From Mimachlamys varia (Eukaryota; Mollusca; Bivalvia; Pectinida; Pectinidae), in NCBI GenBank assembly GCA_947623455.1, contig OX392536.1, forward strand, positions 8,613,282 through 8,677,281: 64,000 nt of DNA, written 5' to 3'. Below, piece after piece: positions 30,351-64,000 of this stretch. Position 1 is the first letter of the stretch; each line of letters opens with the position of its first letter. Made by a program: the position numbers and the translations under genes. Under the pieces are notes generated by a model, which saw only the letters and a list, made by a program, of their open reading frames with translations, did no database searches and was not told where the DNA came from.

Positions 30351-31244
30351 TGTGACGTAGGTACGTTATACCACACCATTGGTTCTGTTACCGAGTGTTA
30401 TACTTTCCAAATAAGGGCGATGGAAATTAACACGTTCTTACAATAGAGAGATTTGCTATCCTTTAGTAAGAGGCAGGGTAACCGGAAGTTTGAGAGCAAT
30501 AGAAATGAGTGTCATATGACCATAACAGCATTTGTAAATATGTATTACTTATATATGCATTTTAACAGAATGTTTTTTTCTTTATTTTGTCTTTTTTTCG
30601 AATATTTTTTAATTGCAAGTAGTCAAGTGTGGAAAACAAAGAAATTGGTGACGTCATTTCACAGATAATAACGTCACAATAGCAAATGTTGTTTTATAAG
30701 GATTGAAAGTCTTTTTTAATTATCATAGCAATATGAAAGTTAAAACAAAATGACTTTGAATCCATATATTTACATTTTTCTGAAACATTTTTATTAGATT
30801 ATGTGTTAATATTCAATTGTATTTTTTGTGTTTTGTGTTTGCTTTGTGTTGTTTTTTTTTAAGTTTGTAAATTGTTAAAATTCGATAAAAAATAATATGT
30901 GATTTCCTAATACATTGTAAAAAACTGTTGTAAATATGCTGAATTAAAAATAAAATCATATCTTCCATATTTGAAATATTATTTCATTGTTATTATTACA
31001 TGAGATACAAACAGGTTTAATTGAAATATCATTTTCGGATGCTAACAGTTTAATTTGACTATCACATTTCAGATGCTAACAGGTTTAATTTAAATATCAT
31101 ATTTCAGATGCTAACTCTGAATGATTGTTTTTGTAAATGATATTTTCAGAGGACAGAATTGCCAATAATTAAACCACATAGCACTGAGAATAAGATTAAA
31201 ACTGGATAAAACACAATGTTTACTATGATTTATAATATATTCAA
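30351..31244. other. intergenic, nothing but a short repeat
   Basis: AT-rich. About three copies of a 35-bp unit (aggtttaattgaaatatcat, ttcagatgctaac) lie at 31010-31115. The frame at 30453-30668 shows no motif. Confidence 0.6.
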
Positions 31245-32370
31245 AGTTATAAGCAACGTTTTGTTGCTGGTTCGTCTCATTGCTCAACCAAGCTATTATC
31301 AAAACTTCTTACTACCATTCTTTATACCGTTGAATCAGGGCTTTAGTCTTATTGTGACACCTTATACTCCAGAAGTGGTATTAATAGGATGTGGAGTTTG
31401 AAAAAAAAATCAAAAGATCTTCTGATCAGTCTGGACCACCCCCTTTTCAAAGATGCTTCGTCTATCAAAACATTTGATTTTTCCACCCTGTACACTACCA
31501 TACCATATACCAACCGAAAGAACGTCTTCGGTCCCTCATTATGAGAGCTTTATTTTCCAAGAAAGGTGAACAGTGATACAACTACATGGTTGTGAGCTAG
31601 CCTGGAGCATACTTTGAGCAAAACACAACACAAACTGGGATAATAGGAAGATATAGTACGAATGATTGAATTCCTAGTTGACAATATCTTTGTTGAGTTC
31701 GGAGGAATGATTTTCCAACAGACTGTTGGCATTCCAATGGGAACCAACTGTGCCCCACTTTTGGCTGACTTGTTTTTGTTTTCATACGAGGCTGAATTTG
31801 TCGAAGGGCTTATCGGGATGGGTAACAAAAACCTTGCCAAATCTTTCAATTTTACTTTCAGGTATATCAACGATGCGTTGTCTATAAACAAGACGTTTGC
31901 TGACCTGGTCGATCGTATATACACTTCTGAACTACTTAAACTATGACCAACACGGGCAACTTACTACTAAGCTAAGCTGTATGATAAACGTGACGATTTC
32001 GATTTTCCGGTCGTGAACTTTCCTTTTCTTGATAATAACATCCCTGTTTCTCCATCCTATGGTGTTTACATGTCGCTGTTGATTCGTTATTCTAGAGCAT
32101 GTTCTGAATATCGACATTTTCGTGATATGTGTCAACTGTTGACGAACAAACTTACGGCACAGGGATTCGAGAGATGCAGGTTGATGAAGTTTATGGTCGC
32201 CATCTTGATCTCATCCAGAAATATTCTGTATCTTCTAGAACACTTGGTCTTATTCTCTTGTACTTTTACGATTGTCTTCATGTAAATCTTCATTTGTTTC
32301 TATTTTGCCTCTAGTTTAATCGATTTTGTGTTCGGATTATGTTTTTGATGACGCTTTGGTATTCTCTGAA
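31245..32370 (+). pseudogene. reverse-transcriptase element, broken (Penelope-like or related)
   Basis: Plus-strand pieces in shifting frames: KLLSKLLTTILYTVESGL, KTFDFSTLYTTIPYT, then (31662-31946) MIEFLVDNIFVEFGG, QQTVGIPMGTNCAPLLADLF, SYEAEF and FRYINDALSI. Later come FPFLDNNIPVSPSYGVYMS and LTNKLTAQGF. The catalytic loop Y-x-D-D is YIND, so an active-site aspartate is lost, and there are several frameshifts. The 3' part carries the untranslated end shared with three other fragments. I recognise the GIPMGTNCAPLLADL type as common in animal genomes but am not certain of its class. Confidence 0.8.
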
Positions 32371-33195
32371 AAGAATTCTAAGGAATTAATATATAATAAA
32401 CGTTTACTCCTCTTAGTCCACACATTGATGTAACGTCCGCTCCGTATAAACGAGGCGTGATTAACCGTTGGGATGGATGTGGTGCGATAAACAACACACG
32501 AATTAAATTAAGATCACATACTTATTATCAACAGCATGGTAAATCCACAAAGTTAGATATATTCCAAAAGGTACAGGCATTCCATTTTTCTCACCATCGT
32601 CGGCGCATTCACACTATAAACATCCACACATAAATTCCATCTGGTTAATATTTACATCCTTTACAGTAATCCTCCGTACTCTAACACTACTTGAAAACTC
32701 TGTAAGAACTGTCAAAACTCAGTAAAATTTCTGTCAAATCTACTTAAAATCCGTGTAAAAATCTCCCTTTCCAGACCGCGCACCTCTTTTTGTACCCCCA
32801 ATAATTAGTATGCACGATGACATCATAAGTTCTAATTATCTGACCAATTACTGACCACTGAAACGATCTATATATAGCACAAGGCTGACCACAGGTAAAA
32901 TTATATACACATGAGTCAGCGTGGGCGCTGAAGGATATCGACTGTATTCACGGCATAATAGTTTGGTAGTGTTTATATAGAAAACTGGTAACCTTGTACA
33001 AGAGGCGTAATCTAACCCTGTTGTTAAATTAGCAAGCCCAAGGGGGAAAACCCGTAAATAACAGAATCTTACTCATAAAAATACTGTAACACATGCTATA
33101 TTATAAAGTATAATATATAGTATTTAACCCTTGCTAATTATTAAACTACATCCCATATTCTATGTTCAACTCACCAATCTTCCCCTTTTTCTCTC
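32371..33195. other. intergenic, nothing firm
   Basis: No gene. A tgtaacgtccgctccg start at about 32429 and a tatatata box near 32874 resemble solo-LTR features, but no partner or end could be fixed. Confidence 0.4.
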
Positions 33196-33530
33196 GTGGT
33201 TAATTTTGATGTCCAATTTTCGGCCCTAGTATTACTGATGGGTCCAAGGTCCATGACACCAACACACCATCATCATTTTCATAACTTCCATGCCTCAAAT
33301 TCAATACATCATCATCATCATAATCATCATCATCTTTTTAAAATCATACTCAGTTTCATCATCTATTATTGTCATATGTTCGTGACATCATCATCTTCAT
33401 CATTATATAACATGATTTCGTCCTCATCAACACAACAACACGGTAACATCATCATCATAACAAAACAATAATTCTTTTTCATCAACATCATCTCCATCCT
33501 CATTTTATTTTCTTTACATTACTTTCAATA
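33196..33530. repeat. cat/atc trinucleotide-rich stretch
   Basis: Interrupted catcatcat runs (33265-33500). They produce a histidine-rich open frame that is not a gene. Confidence 0.8.
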
Positions 33531-34241
33531 TCTGTCCCTTTTAAACAAAAGAAAAAACTATTATCACCAATGGTAATATAAATGCAATCATTTTCATATA
33601 CATATGTAACTCTTTTTATTTTAATACAATGATAGAAACAACAAATAATCTGTACTATACCAAATAGTCACCGGTGACCCGATTTATATCTATAAAGTTG
33701 GTATCCAGTACATTTCTGGCAAGTATATTTTGACATTAATGGTTATCAATGCAAGGTAAGTCAGATACGGCTTTATACGTCTCTGGGTAAGCATAGATAC
33801 TTCTCGTCAAAATTAATACAATGTTGGTCAAATTCAATTTCATCGAATTAGAAATCAATTTAGACAGAATACATTCGAATGAACGTTAAACAAATACATG
33901 TGACGGCACCTAACATGAGTATTCGATAATCGATACGGAATGTCAAACATGAATTATACTGCCCCAGTACAGCTGTTTTATCCTTCCAGGACTCATCGCT
34001 GATACTAGATGCGCAAAAAATGGGAATCAAAATTACTTTTATGGAGGAGAGTTACATAAAACTCTTACTGTTACCACGGAACTATCCAAGTCCGTCCTTA
34101 TACGATTTGTTATAGTTGTGGAGCGTGGTTTAATATTGAAATGACAAACGAGTTCAGCGATGATTTTATATAAAAACGTGTTTTGAGAATATAAAAGGGT
34201 GTCCCGGAAGAGTAAATTCCTCCTCCTGTATGACGTGTTAT

Positions 34242-34276
34242 CACGGACTTAGATAACAATCTAATCTAAGTCCGTG
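34242..34276. repeat. 13-bp-stem hairpin
   Basis: cacggacttagat and its complement separated by 9 nt. Direct copies of gtgttatc border it. Intergenic. Confidence 0.8.
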
Positions 34277-34534
34277 GTGTTATCAAGCATAAAAACAAAT
34301 ATGTCCGGGAAGGCTAAGTGTACTCAGCATCATTTAGTATTATTGTAAATCTTGCTAAGGTTACCGAACAATAATAGATAACGACCTATTAAAATACAAG
34401 ACACGATTGTGTTGAATGAGACATGTGTGGGTTTTTTTTTTGTTTTTTGTTTGTTTGTTTTTTTTAAACCTGGTCTTGCTGTTTTTAACATATATAGCCT
34501 ACAGACCGCATGCATGAATACCAAGTTCCAAAAT

Positions 34535-34890
34535 ACCCAGGGGTTACGATCACCTACGCCAGGGACGTATATGCCTACGCTTTCTACACCGATGGAAAGT
34601 GCTATAGTAAAACTATAAAGGTACGCTCAGGTAAAAAAAAACATAGACCAATCGTTAGGCTGATGCCTGTGATTTGAAGATTACAAAGGAGCCGCAATCG
34701 ACTTCATAGCTTGTCATTTTTACCGTTATGTGAACACGAGATTCTTTTGATGTACATGTACCAAAGGGTCGAACCAGTCTGATTGCCTCATCAACAAGGT
34801 GGCGTACACGGAGCCTTCAATTTTGCCACGATGTATTCCAGTAGTGTAGAGAGTGTAGGGGATCGCAACCCATGGATCCATATCGAGGAT
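34535..34890. mobile_element. small inverted-end repeat element
   Basis: Left end acccaggggttacgatcacc; right end, in complement, catgggttgcgatccccta, with inner attccagtagtgtag and ttcaattttgccacgatg. A related copy lies at about 49480-50025 (ccaagggttacgatccg on the left; ccaggggttacgatcacc in complement on the right). A dispersed MITE family; boundaries approximate. Confidence 0.5.
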
Positions 34891-35541
34891 AATTATATCA
34901 ATGACATAATGAAAAAGGTTTCTGATTGAGACTAACAAAGGCTAACACTTACCAGAAGTGGATTTTATCTGTAACCTACATTTTATGTTATGTCGTGTAT
35001 TTCATAACATTGATTGATCGAATACATTCCGGGTTTTTTAAACAACGGTATGTTACTCTAAATAACTCTATTCCTCGTCCTATTATAATAATCAAGGAGT
35101 ATTGGTAACTTAAATTGCTTTTATGAATTAAAATAATAATTTGAAGACATTATATTTCCATGCATAACTTAAAAGAAAACTCTATTTTGTAAATTCTGTA
35201 AAACTCATTCTAAAGGATATCGCATGAAGTTGTCCGGCAATTGTGCAAGACACAAAAAAATCACTTAAAACAGGGACAAATGGGGCCTAAAGCTTTAAAC
35301 ATATTATGTCCATACCTACCGGACCTATTATGCCAATGAGCGCACCAACATAAATCCTTTTTTTGCATCGAGAGAAAGTTTTATACAAGAAACCATTGAC
35401 TTCTCTGAGGTAAAGATTATTTTTTACTTATTTTAAGCTTATTATAATTTGTTCGATTGAGTCCGCTTCGGTTCGGTTAGTCAGTAGACGAAAATAGGCT
35501 AGAGTTATCTCCCGTGCAAGAGCTCTTTGTGGTCGTCGCTG

Positions 35542-35578
35542 ATTGGTCAACTTCAAAAACAGAGGAGCCAAATTTGAA
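35542..35578 (+). promoter_or_regulatory. putative KIF11 core promoter with CCAAT and CHR-like sites
   Basis: An inverted CCAAT box (gattggtc, ATTGG at 35542-35546) and a TTTGAA (35573-35578) lie 71 and 40 bp before the start codon. No TATA box is visible. Vertebrate G2/M genes are commonly controlled by NF-Y at CCAAT and by DREAM/MuvB at CHR (TTTGAA) with about this spacing. That the same holds here is inference. Confidence 0.45.
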
Positions 35579-35612
35579 AACAATCTCGTAGTGTGGTTCA
35601 GCCTTCGTAAAT

Positions 35613-60953
<25,341 letters not shown>

Positions 60954-61918
60954 GTGAGTAATACTTTAGTGACCAGACTGACCGACACTCAACGTGGCTG
61001 GACAGAGTTGGACAAACTACAGCATCTACACAGGTGAGTAATACTTTAGTGACCAGACTTACCGACACTCAGCGTGGCTGGACAGAGTTGGACAAACTAC
61101 AGCATCTACACAGGTGAGTAATACTTTAGTGACCAGACTGACCGACACTCAGCGTGGCTGGACAGAGTTGGACAAACTACAGCATCTACACAGGTGAGTA
61201 ATACTTTAGTGACCAGACTGACCGACACTCAGCGTGGCTGGACAGAGTTGGACAAACTACAGCATCTACACAGGTGAGTAATACTTTAGTGACCAGACTT
61301 ACCGACACTCAGCGTGGCTGGACAGAGTTGGACAAACTACAGCATCTACACAGGTGAGTAATACTTTAGTGACCAGACTGACCGACACTCAGCGTGGCTG
61401 GACAGAGTTGGACAAACTACAGCATCTACACAGGTGAGTAATACTTTAGTGACCAGACTGACCGACACTCAGCGTGGCTGGACAGAGTTGGACAAACTAC
61501 AGCATCTACACAGGTGAGTAATACTTTAGTGACCAGACTTACCGACACTCAGCGTGGCTGGACAGAGTTGGACAAACTACAGCATCTACACAGGTGAGTA
61601 ATACTTTAGTGACCAGACTGACCGACACTCAGCGTGGCTGGACAGAGTTGGACAAACTACAGCATCTACACAGGTGAGTAATACTTTAGTGACCAGACTG
61701 ACCGACACTCAGCGTGGCTGGACAGAGTTGGACAAACTACAGCATCTACACAGGTGAGTAATACTTTAGTGACCAGACTGACCGACACTCAGCGTGGCTG
61801 GACAGAGTTGGACAAACTACAGCATCTACACAGGTGAGTAATACTTTAGTGACCAGACTGACCGACACTCAGCGTGGCTGGACAGAATTGGACAAACTAC
61901 AGCATCTACACAGGTGAG

Positions 61919-62544
61919 TTCCAGCTCTGCCTAGTGGACTCTTGTTGTAGAGGATAATTTGCCGACATTTCAGTCTAGTAAAGATTTATATCAAACCAAA
62001 ATTATTTTACTGGATAAGCTATATTTTACACCAACTTCTGAAGATTAAAAAAAAAACAAAAAACATACACACAAAATATATCGTAGATATTGTAGTTTTT
62101 AATCAATTTAATTCTTTGCCCGCCGCTGGTGGGAGCTCCCAGCGGGGCATTCCTTAACGTCTGTCACTGCCGGTGAGAAGTAGGCCCCCTTGATATCAAA
62201 AGTACTTTCGTTTTCTAAATATAAGCACATTACATCATTACCCACAATTCCTTAGCCTCGTCTCCAGCAATAACAAAGATAGATTTCATACTTTCTACAG
62301 CACAATTTTCAGTTTATCAAAAAAAAATGTTAGTGGGCCGCATTTGCAGCCATTTTACCAGTGGTGTGATATAAATTAAGATGTTACAGACTTCGGAGAG
62401 TATTTTTAACTGAAAGAATTACCAGTGATGACATTGATCAGGCCTTGATATTCAAGTTGAAAAAATGAAAATACTTAAATTTGAAATAAGTCGGATGTTT
62501 TTCCAAAAAAATACGGAGAGTCTTAGTCTAGGGAGATAACTCCA
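61919..62544. other. KIF11 intron 14, left part
   Basis: No exon recognised. A dispersed repeat related to 53155-53640 is probable. Confidence 0.5.
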
Positions 62545-62905
62545 TTACACAGCAGGCATAGAGTTAATAACTCCTGGAAAACATGATGGTTTTGTTCCAG
62601 TTATCATCCTCATTAAACAGCAGGCATAGAGTAAATAACTCCTGGAAAACATGATGGTTTTGTTCCAGTTATCATCTTCATTACACAGCAGGCATTGAGT
62701 TAATAACTCCTTGAAAACATGATGGTTTTGTTCCAGTTATCATCCTCATTACTCAGCAGGCAATAGAGTTAATAACTCCTGGAAAACATGATGATTTTGT
62801 TCCAGTTATCATCCTCATTACACAGCAGGCATAGAGTTAATAACTCCTGGAAAACATGATGATTTTGTTCCAGTTATCATCCTCATTACACAGCAGGCAT
62901 ATGGT
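62545..62905 (+). repeat. 68-bp tandem repeat, 5 copies, with acceptor-like motif
   Basis: Unit cattacacagcaggcataga, gttaataactcctggaaaac, atgatggttttgttccagtt, atcatcct. Each unit includes ttttgttccag, which looks like a splice acceptor. No exon could be assigned to it. Confidence 0.9.
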
Positions 62906-64000
62906 ATGTAAATAATTTGACTGTGAATACTGAAATTTGTCCGCTAGATATAAAAATAACACACTTTGTAACAATCGCTTTCTCCATTTTTCCACAAATA
63001 AATTATTTTTGAGGTAGCTATTGATTTCTTTTTTTATTTTATTGTATGTTTGTGTTTTCAACAACATCCACAAGAAAAAAAAATAGAAAAAACATTAAAT
63101 TTTGAGAAAAATCCTTTTTTGGTGTTTTTTACCAAAAATGAAACAAGTCATAGGAATGCTTAGATTTTCACAAAATCATCTCTACCTGGTAGCATAGTCA
63201 ACATATGAAAGTTTTAACGAAATCTAGCCATTAATTGCGAAAGAGTCGAGCCTCCTTAATAACTGTTTCATTTGTCTACATTGATGAAAGGTATTTATTT
63301 TAGCTTTGCTGTTTAATACAATGTAAGTATTTTTATTGTGATTGTGTAATTGTATATTATAAAGATGAATATATATACATTGTATATCACACAGATTACA
63401 AAGTTGCCTGAACTTGTTTAACTGTAACAGAAAACAAATAGATTACAGTATATGATAACCGAACCAAAGCAAATCTATAACACCCCTACATGTCCATATA
63501 CATGTACAATGTATTAAATATTTACTTTGAATTTTGCAAATTCTGGAGATGTTTTTATTAACAGATTCTTGTTTTACCAATTACCAATGATTGAGATCTA
63601 CACCAGAATATGGACCATTTCATGCATCAGTAGTCACAAATGGTGACCTAGTGTCAACACTTTGGATAGAATTGTACCAGAGGTCCCCCTTTTGACATGT
63701 ATGGACATATAGCTAAATAATAGTGCTACACATGTATATTATTGGCAAGATGTACGCAATGAAGAGAAATTAATAATATATGGTTTGAACAAAATTAAAT
63801 AAATATTGTCAATCCTGTTCAATTTATACCAAATTATAGCCGCTGGTCAATAAAGAGTAATTTAAACTATCCGAGTTGACATGCGAAAGTTTGACAACCG
63901 CACTTGACTTATAATTACAGATAAATACTTTGATCGAACACCTGGAAACTGTATAGGTAATATTGTAATGGAACGTGGAGTTCTCTCCCTTTATCTACTA
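62906..64000. other. KIF11 intron 14, right part to window end
   Basis: No exon, repeat or other feature recognised. The remaining KIF11 exons must lie further on. Confidence 0.6.

Noticed and set aside
32429..33000. A solo LTR
   Set aside because: A tgtaacg start and a TATA-like box are suggestive, but no matching end, duplication or partner was found.
33196..33471. Histidine-rich open frame
   Set aside because: Caused by cat trinucleotide repeats.
34726..34938. 70-codon minus-strand frame
   Set aside because: It overlaps the inverted-end repeat element and has no protein-like pattern.

Overview
The window looks like nuclear DNA of a marine mollusc, probably a bivalve. This rests on AT-rich sequence full of tacatgta-type motifs, long introns with GT..AG borders, very many small DNA-transposon derivatives, a tandem-repeat element whose ends read like the widespread molluscan gctcacctgg/ccaggtgagc family, and a retroelement Gag of the type common in bivalves. 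No species can be named from the sequence alone.

Two host genes are supported, both on the plus strand. The first (1070-24419, its 5' part outside the window) encodes a ROCO-family protein: end of the Roc GTPase domain, COR domain, then two death-like domains. Its exons at 1070-1203 and 18258-18667 are separated by a 17-kb intron filled by one Ty3/Gypsy retroelement (minus strand, about 2.2-17.8 kb). That element has been broken by a SINE, an exact 1366-bp internal duplication, a roughly 6-kb DNA-transposon stack and a 947-bp hAT-like element. The second gene (35613-60953 and beyond) is the mitotic kinesin-5, KIF11/Eg5. Fourteen exons cover the complete motor domain and part of the stalk (about 624 codons); the tail lies past the window.

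Between the genes (24.4-35.5 kb) there is no convincing gene. It holds a 155-bp tandem-array element (25.67-27.96 kb), a 50-bp minisatellite (28.25-30.35 kb), a broken reverse-transcriptase element (31.2-32.4 kb) and small foldback elements. The KIF11 introns hold a nearly intact antisense LINE with a perfect 15-bp target-site duplication (42.3-45.1 kb), hAT- and TTAA-type MITEs with clean target-site duplications, and several minisatellites.

The most unusual signal is in KIF11. The 3' ends of exons 2, 12, 13 and 14, together with their splice donors, have each been amplified in tandem into the following intron (about 8, 40, 3 and 13 copies). The 5' ends of exons 9 and 13 with their splice acceptors are duplicated once each. 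The last coding exon of the ROCO gene runs into a similar six-copy array. Exon 10 of KIF11 also has an in-frame TAG at a normally aromatic position, but the AG of that TAG is itself a possible in-frame alternative acceptor that would remove it.
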